Part shown: positions 14,269-21,236 of the stretch, one piece after another | Numbering within the stretch: the first letter of the stretch is position 1 | Layout of the letters: each line of letters starts with the position of its first letter | Assembly (NCBI GenBank): GCA_038246545.1 | Contig: JBBRVW010000048.1 | Span: 1-24,091, forward strand | DNA: 24,091 nt | Direction: 5' to 3' | Origin: JBBRVW01 sp038246545 | GTDB taxonomy: Bacteria > Actinomycetota > Actinomycetes > JACCUZ01 | The notes under the pieces: model-generated | What the model was told of the DNA's origin: nothing | The model's input: the letters and a program-made list of their open reading frames with translations, nothing else | The model's database searches: none | Translations under genes and position numbers: made by a program

Positions 14269-15999
14269 ATGAACGACCCCGAACCGCCACCGTCGGCTGC
14301 GCTGCCGCCGCTGGCGCGGGCGCGGCTGGACGACCTGCTCGGTGAGGTGCTCGCTCGGGTGGGCGCCGTCCTCGACACCCAGGAGCGGTTGCGCCTGCTG
14401 CTCGACGCGGTCGTCGGCATCGCCGCTGACCTCGACCTCGGTTCGGTGCTCGAGCGGATCGTGCGCGTCTCCTGCCAGCTGGCCGACGCGCGCTACGGCG
14501 CCCTCGGGGTCCTGGGCCCTGGACCGGAGCGGCGCCTGACGCAGTTCATCACCCACGGCCTGACCGAGGAGCAGCGCGCCGCGATCGGCGACCTGCCCAG
14601 CGGGCACGGCATCCTCGGGGTGATCATCGACTCGCCCGAGCCGCTGCGGCTGCAGCGGCTCGCCGACCACACGCAGTCCTACGGCTTCCCCCCGAACCAC
14701 CCGCCGATGGACACCTTCCTCGGTGTCCCCATCCGCATCCGCGACACGGTCTTCGGCAACCTCTACCTGACGGAGAAGCAGTCGGGCGACGGCTTCACGG
14801 TGGAGGACCAGGAGATCGTGGTGGCGCTCGCAGCGGCCGCGGGTGTCGTCATCGAGAACGCCCGGCTCTACGAGGAGTCCGCCCGGCGCCAGCGCTGGCT
14901 GGAGGCCACTGCGGAGATCACGGCAGCGATGCTCGGCCAGGTCGCTCGAGACAAGGCCCTCGAGCTGGTGGCGGACCGGGCCCGTGAAGCGGCCGGCGCC
15001 GACGTCGCGTCGGTGCTGCTCCGCAACGAGGACGGGCACCTCGCGGTCGAGGTGGTCTCCGGCTCCCCCTTCCGGCGACCGGCCGGGCCGCTCGCGGTCG
15101 TGCCCGGGTCCGCCGCCGCCGGTGTCCTGGACGAGGGGCGGACGCTCCTGCTCACCGGCGACGAGGTGCGATCCGGCCTCAACGACCTGGGGTTCGCGAC
15201 CACCGAGCGCGGCCAGGAGCTCGACGCCGTCCTCCTGCTGCCACTGGGCGCCGGCGGTCCGGCCGAGGGCGTCCTCCTCACGGCCTGGGCCGACCGTCGC
15301 TCCCGTCGCGAGAACGACGTCGGGCAGCTGGCGGCCTTCGCCGAGCAGGCGGCGCTGGCCCTGCAGGTCGTCCAGGCCCAGGAGGACCGCAACCGGCTCG
15401 CGGTGTTCGAGGACCGCGACCGGATCGGCCGCGACCTGCACGACCTCGTGATCCAGCGGTTGTTCGCCGTGGGGCTGACCCTGGACAACGCCGCCCGGAT
15501 GACGACCCGGCCGGAGGTGGCCGAACGCATCACCGGCGCCGTCGACGACATCGACGCCACCATCAAGGACATCCGGCGCACCATCTTCGAGCTGTCGGTC
15601 CCGGCGCTCTCGACCGACCTTCGGGCCCAGCTGGCCGAGGTGGTGGCCGCCGCGACGCCGGCGCTGGGCTTCGTCGCGGACCTGGTCACAGAGGGCCCGG
15701 TCGACTCCCTGGTCCCGGACGACGTCCGCCCGCACCTGGTGGCCGTCGTCCGCGAGGCGCTGTCCAACGCCGCCCGGCACGCGGGCGCGACCGACGTCAC
15801 CGTGCGCCTGGCGGTGGGCGAGGAGGTGCTGCTGACGATCACCGACGACGGCACCGGCTATGTCGAGACCGGACGGCGCAGCGGCCTGCGCAACATGTCC
15901 GACCGCGCCGTGTCGCTCGGCGGCTCGTTCGAGATCGGTCCGGCCGACGCGGCCGGTGGCACGGTCGCCGTGTGGCGGGTCCCGGCCGCCTCGTCCTGA
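14269..15999 (+). CDS. devS: DevS/DosS-like heme-sensor histidine kinase
   Basis: 576 residues, the length of mycobacterial DosS/DosT. Two GAF domains (about 55-200 and 215-365) are followed by a HisKA_3 dimerisation domain with DRDRIGRDLHDLVIQRLFAVG (phosphoacceptor H391) and an HATPase domain with REALSNAARHAG and DDGTGY. In GAF-A the segment NHPPMDTFLGVPIRIR holds H144. FGNLYLTEK holds Y166, exactly 22 residues later, as between heme ligand H149 and distal Y171 of DosS. A b-type heme sensing O2, NO or CO is therefore predicted. No membrane segment. ATG at 14269 with GAGG nine bases upstream. It is about 2 kb from, and on the opposite strand to, the DosR-like regulator, the likely partner. 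Confidence 0.92.
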   Translation: MNDPEPPPSAALPPLARARLDDLLGEVLARVGAVLDTQERLRLLLDAVVGIAADLDLGSVLERIVRVSCQLADARYGALGVLGPGPERRLTQFITHGLTEEQRAAIGDLPSGHGILGVIIDSPEPLRLQRLADHTQSYGFPPNHPPMDTFLGVPIRIRDTVFGNLYLTEKQSGDGFTVEDQEIVVALAAAAGVVIENARLYEESARRQRWLEATAEITAAMLGQVARDKALELVADRAREAAGADVASVLLRNEDGHLAVEVVSGSPFRRPAGPLAVVPGSAAAGVLDEGRTLLLTGDEVRSGLNDLGFATTERGQELDAVLLLPLGAGGPAEGVLLTAWADRRSRRENDVGQLAAFAEQAALALQVVQAQEDRNRLAVFEDRDRIGRDLHDLVIQRLFAVGLTLDNAARMTTRPEVAERITGAVDDIDATIKDIRRTIFELSVPALSTDLRAQLAEVVAAATPALGFVADLVTEGPVDSLVPDDVRPHLVAVVREALSNAARHAGATDVTVRLAVGEEVLLTITDDGTGYVETGRRSGLRNMSDRAVSLGGSFEIGPADAAGGTVAVWRVPAASS

Positions 16000-16072
16000 G
16001 CTGCCCGGCACCGACCTCGACAGCCGTCCGCACCAGTGCCCGCTTGCCGGTCGCCGCCGCGCTCGTGCGAAA

Positions 16073-16094
16073 GGCCGGGACTGGGGTCCCGGCC
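16073..16094. terminator. 9-bp stem-loop between convergent kinase and DoxX genes
   Basis: GGCCGGGAC-TGGG-GTCCCGGCC is a perfect inverted repeat between two convergent genes (stops at 15999 and 16111). It is most easily read as a bidirectional terminator. Its core GGGAC-N4-GTCCC also fits the DosR-box geometry. Confidence 0.6.
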
Positions 16095-16110
16095 CTCTGC
16101 GGTGCGGTCG

Positions 16111-16716
16111 CTACTTGAGGAAGCCGTACCGCTGCACGACGGGCAGCTGCTCCCAGCGGCGGCCGAGACCGAGCGTCCGACCGGCCGACGTGAGTGCGAG
16201 CACGACCAGGACGAGCGCGTACACGAGGTGGTCGTCCATGACGGGGTTGTTCGCCGGCCGCAGCACGACAGTCCACATCATCACCAGGAGCAGGGCGCCG
16301 GCAACGGCCGCGAACCGCATCCCGATGCCGAGGATCAGCGCGGTGCCGATGCCGAGGAGGCCCAGCATGAACAGCCAGTCCGCCCACCCTGCGCCGGCGA
16401 TGTCGTTGTAGAAGCCCTTGAACGGGCCGGTGGCGCCGAACTTCAGGAAGCCCTCGGTGGGGCTGCCGCCGTGGATCCACGCGGCGTCGCCGAACCGGTC
16501 GACCACCCCGGTCTCGGCGTTCCTCCCGGTCTCCATTCCGAGCGCGAAGGTCTTGTCGAGGAACGCCCAGAGAAAGACCCAGCCCAGCGAGATCCGGGTG
16601 ACGGCGAGCACGTAGCGGTACGCCTTGTGGCGCGGCGTCTCCTCGTGGACCGGTTCGGCGAGGAAGGCGTCGCTGCGGATCACGGGGTTCTTCGAGATGT
16701 GGCCGGCGGTGGTCAT
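16111..16716 (-). CDS. DoxX family membrane protein
   Basis: 201 residues. A hydrophilic N-terminal stretch of about 30 is followed by four membrane segments: AYRYVLAVTRISLGWVFLWAFLDK (about 32-55), WLFMLGLLGIGTALILGIG, AAVAGALLLVMMWTVVL and LVYALVLVVLALTSAG. DLDKTFALG-type and GWADW signatures fit the DoxX/DoxD family. In archaea DoxD/DoxA form thiosulfate:quinone oxidoreductase; bacterial DoxX proteins are linked to redox and thiol homeostasis at the membrane. The substrate is unproven here. Start ATG at 16716 preceded by GAGGACACC. A DosR-like box lies 70 bases upstream of the start codon, so it probably has its own promoter although the CoA-hydrolase gene is upstream on the same strand. 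Confidence 0.85.
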   Translation of the reverse strand: MTTAGHISKNPVIRSDAFLAEPVHEETPRHKAYRYVLAVTRISLGWVFLWAFLDKTFALGMETGRNAETGVVDRFGDAAWIHGGSPTEGFLKFGATGPFKGFYNDIAGAGWADWLFMLGLLGIGTALILGIGMRFAAVAGALLLVMMWTVVLRPANNPVMDDHLVYALVLVVLALTSAGRTLGLGRRWEQLPVVQRYGFLK

Positions 16717-16786
16717 GGTGTCCTCCTGGTTCGGTGGCCCGATGTCCTGACCCTTCGAGCATCGCCGGTCGGCCCACCACCACCTA

Positions 16787-16800
16787 GGGACCTAAGGCCC
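16787..16800. promoter_or_regulatory. DosR-like box 3 upstream of the DoxX gene
   Basis: GGGACCTAAGGCCC matches the DosR core GGGACT-WW-AGTCCC at 12 of 14 positions. It lies 70 bases before the DoxX start codon on the minus strand, between that gene and the end of the CoA-hydrolase gene. Confidence 0.55.
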
Positions 16801-16825
16801 CGCTGCGCGGTCCTGTCGTCGCTGC

Positions 16826-16847
16826 CTGGTGGGACTCTCCTCACCAG
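16826..16847 (-). terminator. Weak hairpin at the end of the CoA-hydrolase gene
   Basis: CTGGTG and CACCAG pair around a ten-base loop, overlapping the stop codon region (16841-16843). It is weak, but consistent with the DoxX gene having a separate promoter. Confidence 0.25.
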
Positions 16848-18067
16848 AGGCCGAGCGCCGCCGCCTCTTCACGGAGCTCGTCGCGGACCCGGGGGTGCGC
16901 GGCGTTCTCCACGAGCTGCCGGGCCTGCCGCTTCTCGTCGCCGCCGAAGATCTCGGCGACCCCCTGCTCGGTGACGACCGCGGTGTGCTGGAACGAGGTC
17001 ACCGGCTCGTCGACGAGCGGGACGATGGTCGAGACGTCGGCCTTGGGGTGCCAGGAGCGCAGCGCCATCAACGCCTGGCCGCCGGCCGAGTGCAGGGCGC
17101 CGACGATGAAGTCGGTCTGGCCACCGAAGCCGGAGTGGATGCGCGCGGAGATGCGGGACGCGTTGGCCTGGCCGAACAGGTCGACCTGGAGCGCGGTGTT
17201 GACCGACGTCATGGCCCGGCACGCGGCGATCCGTGCCGGGGAGTTGGTCGTCTCGGTGCGCAGCACCTGGACCCTCGGGTTCCGGTCGACCCAGGAGTAC
17301 AGGTCGGCGGAGCCGTAGAGGAACGAGGCGGTGAGGGGTGCGCCGGCGTCCAAGGCCCCGGCCCGGTCGAGGTCGAGGACGCCGTCGGAGAACATCTCGG
17401 ACCAGATCGCCAGCCCACGGCGCGACACCAGACCCGGGAGGGTGGCGTCGGGCACGGTGCCGATGCCCATCTGCAGCGTCACGCCGTCCCCGACGAGGGC
17501 GGCGAGTCGCTCCCCCACACCACGAGCGGCGTCGTCCAGGACGGACGGTGCCGGCTCGTCCAGCGGTGCATCCGCCTCCAGCACGTGGTCGACCGCGTCG
17601 ACGTCGAGCAGGCCGTCGCCGTAGGTCCACGGCATGAAGCGGTTGACCTGCGCGACGACGAGGCCACCCCGGGCCCGGCAGGCAGCGATGGCCGCCGGGA
17701 GGATGTTGACCTCCGTCCCCAGGGAGAACTTCCCGTCGACGGGTGGCGCGACCGTGACCAGCACGGCGTCCGGGGGCAACGTGGTGGCGAACAGGCGCGG
17801 GACGAGCGAGAGCCGCGCCGGCACGTAGGACAGGGTGGGACTGCGGCGCATGCCCGGCCCGACGAAGCAGCTCTCGTGCACGACTCCCGGCCGCGCCGGG
17901 ACCCCGCGGTGGGCGTTGAGCATGAACAGCCGGAAGTGCTCGAGCGCGCCGTCGAGCACCTCGAGCAGCGCCCGCGGCGCCGCGGCGTTTCCCGCCGCGA
18001 CCACTCGCGCACCTGCGGGCAGGCGGGCGAGAACGGCAGCCAGCGTCACCGTGTCGACGGTGGGCAT
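16841..18067 (-). CDS. Acetyl-CoA hydrolase / acyl-CoA:carboxylate CoA-transferase family protein
   Basis: 408 residues, normal for the family. GIGTVPDA (201-208) is the CoA/acyl loop; IWSEMFSDGVLDL (221-233) contains the probable catalytic Glu (E224) that forms the glutamyl-CoA thioester. Further motifs are VSVNTALQVDLFGQAN and HSGFGGQTDFIVGA. The reaction is either acyl-CoA hydrolysis or CoA transfer among acetate, succinate or 4-hydroxybutyrate; sequence alone does not decide. Start ATG at 18067; AGGAG on the minus strand at 18081-18077, nine bases away. It follows the DosR-like regulator gene by 16 bases on the same strand, so the two are almost certainly co-transcribed. That links acyl-CoA turnover to the regulator. 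Confidence 0.86.
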   Translation of the reverse strand: MPTVDTVTLAAVLARLPAGARVVAAGNAAAPRALLEVLDGALEHFRLFMLNAHRGVPARPGVVHESCFVGPGMRRSPTLSYVPARLSLVPRLFATTLPPDAVLVTVAPPVDGKFSLGTEVNILPAAIAACRARGGLVVAQVNRFMPWTYGDGLLDVDAVDHVLEADAPLDEPAPSVLDDAARGVGERLAALVGDGVTLQMGIGTVPDATLPGLVSRRGLAIWSEMFSDGVLDLDRAGALDAGAPLTASFLYGSADLYSWVDRNPRVQVLRTETTNSPARIAACRAMTSVNTALQVDLFGQANASRISARIHSGFGGQTDFIVGALHSAGGQALMALRSWHPKADVSTIVPLVDEPVTSFQHTAVVTEQGVAEIFGGDEKRQARQLVENAAHPRVRDELREEAAALGLW

Positions 18068-18083
18068 CGGTCGGTGCTCCTGG

Positions 18084-18761
18084 TCAGGACTGTGGCAGGT
18101 GCTTCGTGGCGAAGACCGCGGCCTGGGTGCGGCGCTGCAGCCCCAGCTTGGAGAGCAGGCTCGACACGTAGTTCTTCACGGTCTTCTCGGCGAGGAACAT
18201 CCGCTCACCGATCTGCCGGTTGGTCAGGCCCTCGCCGATCAGCTCCAGGATCTTCAGCTCCTGGTCGGTGAGCGGTGCGAGCGCCTTGTCCTGCGGCGGT
18301 CCCTGGCGCAGGCGCTCCAGCACCTGCGTGGTGACGGCAGGGTCCAGCAGCGACTGGCCGGCGGCCACCCGCCGGACGGCGTCGAGCAGGTCGTTGCCGC
18401 GGATCTGCTTGAGGACGTACCCGGCGGCGCCCGCCATGATCGCCGCGAACAGCGCCTCGTCGTCGTCGTACGACGTGAGGATGAGCGCCGCGATCTCGGG
18501 GTGGCTGGACCTGATGTCACGGCACACGTCGATGCCGGACCCGTCGGGCAGCCGCCCGTCGAGGACGGCGACGTGCGGGCGCAGGGCCGGGATCCGCCGG
18601 CGCGCCTCGTCGGCCAGCCCTGACTCGCCCACCACCTCGATGTCGCCCTCGGACTCGAGCAGGTCCTTGAGCCCGCGGCGCACGATCTCGTGGTCGTCGA
18701 GCAGGAAGACCCGGATGGGGGCCTTGGCGGGGGGTGCGTCGGGCACTGGGCTCTCGGTCAT
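18084..18761 (-). CDS. devR: DosR/DevR-like response regulator (NarL/LuxR family)
   Basis: 225 residues. Receiver domain about 16-135 with acidic pair D22/D23, phosphoacceptor D68 (VAVLDGRLPDGSG), the TS switch in LILTSYDDDEALF and Lys in GYVLKQ. LuxR-type HTH about 158-212: LTDQELKILELIGEGLTNRQ, then AEKTVKNYVSSLLSKLG and QRRTQAAVFAT. The recognition helix AEKTVKNYVS is that of mycobacterial DosR, whose Lys and Asn there contact GGGAC half-sites. This implies similar DNA recognition, in line with the boxes seen here. Start ATG at 18761 after a 15-residue Pro/Ala leader; the longer frame is unlikely. Likely operon partner: the CoA hydrolase 16 bases downstream. Confidence 0.92.
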   Translation of the reverse strand: MTESPVPDAPPAKAPIRVFLLDDHEIVRRGLKDLLESEGDIEVVGESGLADEARRRIPALRPHVAVLDGRLPDGSGIDVCRDIRSSHPEIAALILTSYDDDEALFAAIMAGAAGYVLKQIRGNDLLDAVRRVAAGQSLLDPAVTTQVLERLRQGPPQDKALAPLTDQELKILELIGEGLTNRQIGERMFLAEKTVKNYVSSLLSKLGLQRRTQAAVFATKHLPQS

Positions 18762-18812
18762 GGGACCTGTGTACCCGAATACGAGGACCAGCCGCACCGC
18801 CGTGCGCCTGCG

Positions 18813-18828
18813 CGGACCGGGAGGTCCG
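18813..18828. promoter_or_regulatory. CGGACC-GGGA-GGTCCG palindrome
   Basis: A perfect six-base-arm inverted repeat 13 bases from DosR-like box 4, in the spacer between the regulator and a universal stress protein gene. It could be a second site for the same or a related regulator; spacing between the GGAC/GTCC cores differs from the boxes. Confidence 0.3.
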
Positions 18829-18841
18829 ACCTGTCCTGACC

Positions 18842-18855
18842 GGGACCTTGGTCCC
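18842..18855. promoter_or_regulatory. DosR-like box 4, perfect dyad GGGACC-TT-GGTCCC
   Basis: The best of the five sites: both six-base arms are complementary without mismatch. It lies in the divergent spacer, 80 bases from the regulator's start codon (minus) and 147 bases from the universal stress protein start codon (plus), so it could serve both. Confidence 0.6.
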
Positions 18856-19002
18856 TCCGCCGGCCCCCGGACGCGCAGCGGTTCCAGGAAGGGGCCGTTC
18901 TACCCGGCTCGGGGGGCCCTCCGCACCTGCGACACGCGGCGTCCCGGGCGCAGTCTCGACCCAGGCACCGACATGCGGTGCCGCCGTACAGCGGGAGATG
19001 TC

Positions 19003-19539
19003 ATGACCACCAACGAGCACCACACGACACCGGCAGGAGAACCCGCAGCGACCCGCGACGAGGTCGTCGTGGGCATCGACGAGAGTCCTGCGTCCGAGGC
19101 AGCGCTGCGCTGGGCCGCCGCCCACAGCCTCGCCACCGGGCTGCCCCTCAGGCTGGTGCGCACCCGGCAGATGTCCGCACTCGCCTCGGCGGCCGTCACC
19201 GCAGGCGCGGCCGACTACCTGGAAGCCACTGCTGCCGACGCCCGGGCCCGGGCCACCCGGTGGGTGCTGGACACCCTCGGGGGCGACGCCGCCGAGGTGC
19301 GCTGGACCCTCGAGGTGCACGAGGGCGGCGCGGGCCCGGTCCTGGTCGCCCTGTCCCACGGCTCCCGGCTCGTCGTCGTCGGGACCCATGAGCACACCGG
19401 GCTGCGCCGCGCCGTCTCGGGGTCGGTGAGCCACTACGTGCTCTCCCACGCCGACATGCCCGTCGTCGCCGTCCCCGCCCCGGTCGGGCAGGAACGGGCC
19501 CGCGCCCAGGACGCCATGGTCATGGGTCCGCTGCTCTGA
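19003..19539 (+). CDS. Universal stress protein (single domain)
   Basis: 178-residue single UspA domain: VVVGIDESPASEAALRWAA at the start and VVGTHEHTGLRRAVSGSVSHYVLSHADMPVVAV near the end. As in the USP at 11005, the second Gly of the Gx2Gx9GS loop is Glu (GTHEH), while the outer Gly/Ser are kept; the two genes are likely paralogues. An 18-residue N-terminal lead and a 20-residue tail flank the domain. ATG at 19003 has GGGAG upstream at 18993 on. It starts an apparent operon with flavodoxin (14 bases later) and the nitroreductase. A DosR-like box lies 147 bases upstream. Confidence 0.9.
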   Translation: MTTNEHHTTPAGEPAATRDEVVVGIDESPASEAALRWAAAHSLATGLPLRLVRTRQMSALASAAVTAGAADYLEATAADARARATRWVLDTLGGDAAEVRWTLEVHEGGAGPVLVALSHGSRLVVVGTHEHTGLRRAVSGSVSHYVLSHADMPVVAVPAPVGQERARAQDAMVMGPLL

Positions 19540-19553
19540 GAGGAAGGTTCGTC

Positions 19554-20081
19554 ATGACACGCGTTCTCGTGGTCGTCGAGTCGATGTTCGGCAACACCCG
19601 CGCGGTCGGGGAGGCCGTCGCCGACGGGCTTCGGACGTCGTCCGACGTCGAGGCCGTCGACGTCGTCGACGTCGCTGCCGCACCGGCCGCACCTACCGTC
19701 GACCTCCTGGTCCTCGGCGGACCGACGCACGCGTTCGGCCTGAGCCGCCCGGCGACCCGGGCGGACGCCGCCCAGCGTGGCGCGACGCTGTCGGACGCGG
19801 ACCGCGCGACCGGGCTGCGGGAGTACCTCGCCGTCCTGGACGCCGGTCCGCTCCCGGAGATCGTGGCGACGTTCGACACCCGCGTCCGCAAGCGCGGCGT
19901 CCCGGGCTCAGCGGCCCGGGCTGCCGCCCGCCGGCTGGTGCGTTGGGGCAGCCGGGCGCCGCTGCCGGCGGTGACCTTCTGGGTCGCGGACGTCGCGGGG
20001 CCGCTGCTCCCGGGCGAGCTGGACCGGGCCCGCGAGTGGGGCACCCGGCTGGCTGTCACGTCCTTGGTCGTCCCGCGATGA
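19554..20081 (+). CDS. Flavodoxin family protein
   Basis: 175 residues. The N-terminal ESMFGNTRAVGEAVADGL (9-26) is the FMN phosphate loop of flavodoxins, with GGPTHAFGLSRP (about 55-66) as the second FMN-contacting loop. The fold would carry one FMN and shuttle low-potential electrons in the cytosol; the Arg/Ala-rich C terminus differs from short-chain flavodoxins. ATG at 19554 is preceded by AGAGGAAGG. It lies 14 bases after the USP gene. The next gene, a nitroreductase, may be a redox partner (inference only). Confidence 0.85.
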   Translation: MTRVLVVVESMFGNTRAVGEAVADGLRTSSDVEAVDVVDVAAAPAAPTVDLLVLGGPTHAFGLSRPATRADAAQRGATLSDADRATGLREYLAVLDAGPLPEIVATFDTRVRKRGVPGSAARAAARRLVRWGSRAPLPAVTFWVADVAGPLLPGELDRAREWGTRLAVTSLVVPR

Positions 20082-20132
20082 GCCGCGGAGGCCCCGGTGC
20101 CGCCCGGACCGACCCGGCGGGACCTGTCCGCC

Positions 20133-20150
20133 CGGTGCCCTCGGGCACCG
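20133..20150. promoter_or_regulatory. CGGTGCCC-TC-GGGCACCG palindrome before the nitroreductase
   Basis: A perfect 8-bp-arm dyad with a two-base centre, in the leader 33 bases before the chosen GTG start. It could form an RNA hairpin or be an operator. A GGGACC half-site (20119-20124) lies just upstream. Confidence 0.3.
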
Positions 20151-20182
20151 GCACCAGTCAGTTCGACGAGGAGGTGGGTGCC

Positions 20183-21199
20183 GTGACGCCGACGAGGAAG
20201 CCCGGGCACGACAGGCGGGGCCTGGTCCCCGAGGACGTCGACCTCCTGCTGCGGGCGGCGGTGCGCGGACCGTCGCTGCACAACTCCCAGCCGTGGGCGT
20301 TCGCGTTCGGCGACCATCACGTCGAGGTGTACGCCGACGTCGACCGCCACCTCCTGCGCGCCGACCCGACCGGCCGGTCCCTGCTCATCTCGTGCGGCGC
20401 CGCGCTGTTCAACCTCCGGGTGGCCGCTGCCCACCTGGGGATGCACCCCCGGGTGCGCGTGCTGCCGGACGACGAGGACCCGACGCTGGTCGCGGTCGTC
20501 GAGGTCGACCACCGTCACCAGGGGCCGGGCAGTCTCGACGCGTTCTACCCCGCAGTCTGGCTGCGCCGAACGAACCGGCGTCCGTTCCGGGACCGCCGGA
20601 TCGCGCCGGCAGCTGCCGGTCGCCTCGCCGAGGCCGCCCAGGCGGAGGGCGCCGTGCTGCGCGTCTACGACGACGAGAACGAGGTACGGCGGCTCGTCGA
20701 GCTAGTCGGTGCTGGTGACCGTGCGGACCACGACGACCCCGCCCGGGTCGTCGAGCGTCAGACCTGGATCGGCGGCCCCCAGCGGGAGGACGGCATCCCG
20801 CTCGCCTCGCTCGGCCCCCGCCCGGCCCGGTCCGACACGGCATTCCGCGACCTGGGGTACGCGGTGCAGTCGTTCCGCGAGACGGCCTCGTTCGAGTCGT
20901 CCCCCACGGTGGCCGTGCTCTCCACCCACGAGGACCGCCCGGCCGACTGGGTCCGCGCCGGCCAGGCCCTGGAACGGGTCCTGCTGGAGGCGACCTCGTC
21001 CGGGCTCTCGGCGTCGTTCCTCAACGCGCCGCTGGAGCACCTCGACCTCCGGTGGCTGGCCCGCAGCCCCCTGAGCGGCGTCGGCCAGACGCACATGCTG
21101 CTCCGCCTCGGCTACGGCGACGACGTGCCGCCGACCCCGCGCCGACCGCTGGACGAGGTGCGCCGCGAGCCACGGCTCGGGCCTGACGACGCGCGGTGA
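20183..21199 (+). CDS. Acg-type FMN-binding nitroreductase
   Basis: 338 residues, close to mycobacterial Acg (Rv2032, a DosR-regulon member). The opening RAAVRGPSLHNSQPWAFAF (about 24-42) is the conserved substrate/flavin segment of this Acg branch, with VEVYADVDRHLLRADPTGR (about 46-64) following. The C-terminal AVQSFRETASFESSPTVAVLST region and a Gly-rich LLRLGYG end are typical. Family members bind FMN; some are thought to sequester flavin rather than reduce nitro compounds. Start: GTG at 20183 with GAGGAGG eight bases upstream matches Acg length. An ATG at 20078 overlapping the flavodoxin stop would add 35 low-complexity residues. Third gene after USP and flavodoxin. Confidence 0.85.
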   Translation: MTPTRKPGHDRRGLVPEDVDLLLRAAVRGPSLHNSQPWAFAFGDHHVEVYADVDRHLLRADPTGRSLLISCGAALFNLRVAAAHLGMHPRVRVLPDDEDPTLVAVVEVDHRHQGPGSLDAFYPAVWLRRTNRRPFRDRRIAPAAAGRLAEAAQAEGAVLRVYDDENEVRRLVELVGAGDRADHDDPARVVERQTWIGGPQREDGIPLASLGPRPARSDTAFRDLGYAVQSFRETASFESSPTVAVLSTHEDRPADWVRAGQALERVLLEATSSGLSASFLNAPLEHLDLRWLARSPLSGVGQTHMLLRLGYGDDVPPTPRRPLDEVRREPRLGPDDAR

Positions 21200-21236
21200 C
21201 CTCGGGCCGGGCCGGCAGCAGCGCCACTTCCGCGGG

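Noticed and set aside
14164..16011. Long minus-strand frame opposite the kinase
   Set aside because: A 615-codon antisense frame with a composition set by third-position GC bias of the kinase gene; no motif, no ribosome site.
16077..16090. GGGACTGGGGTCCC inside the stem-loop at 16073-16094 as a sixth DosR box
   Set aside because: It fits GGGAC-N4-GTCCC, but lies between convergent gene ends with a longer GC-rich 9-bp stem, so it is more simply a terminator. No start codon is near in either direction.
20078..20182. Earlier ATG start of the nitroreductase (20078)
   Set aside because: It would add 35 low-complexity residues beyond the Acg length and cross a palindrome; GTG at 20183 has a perfect ribosome site.
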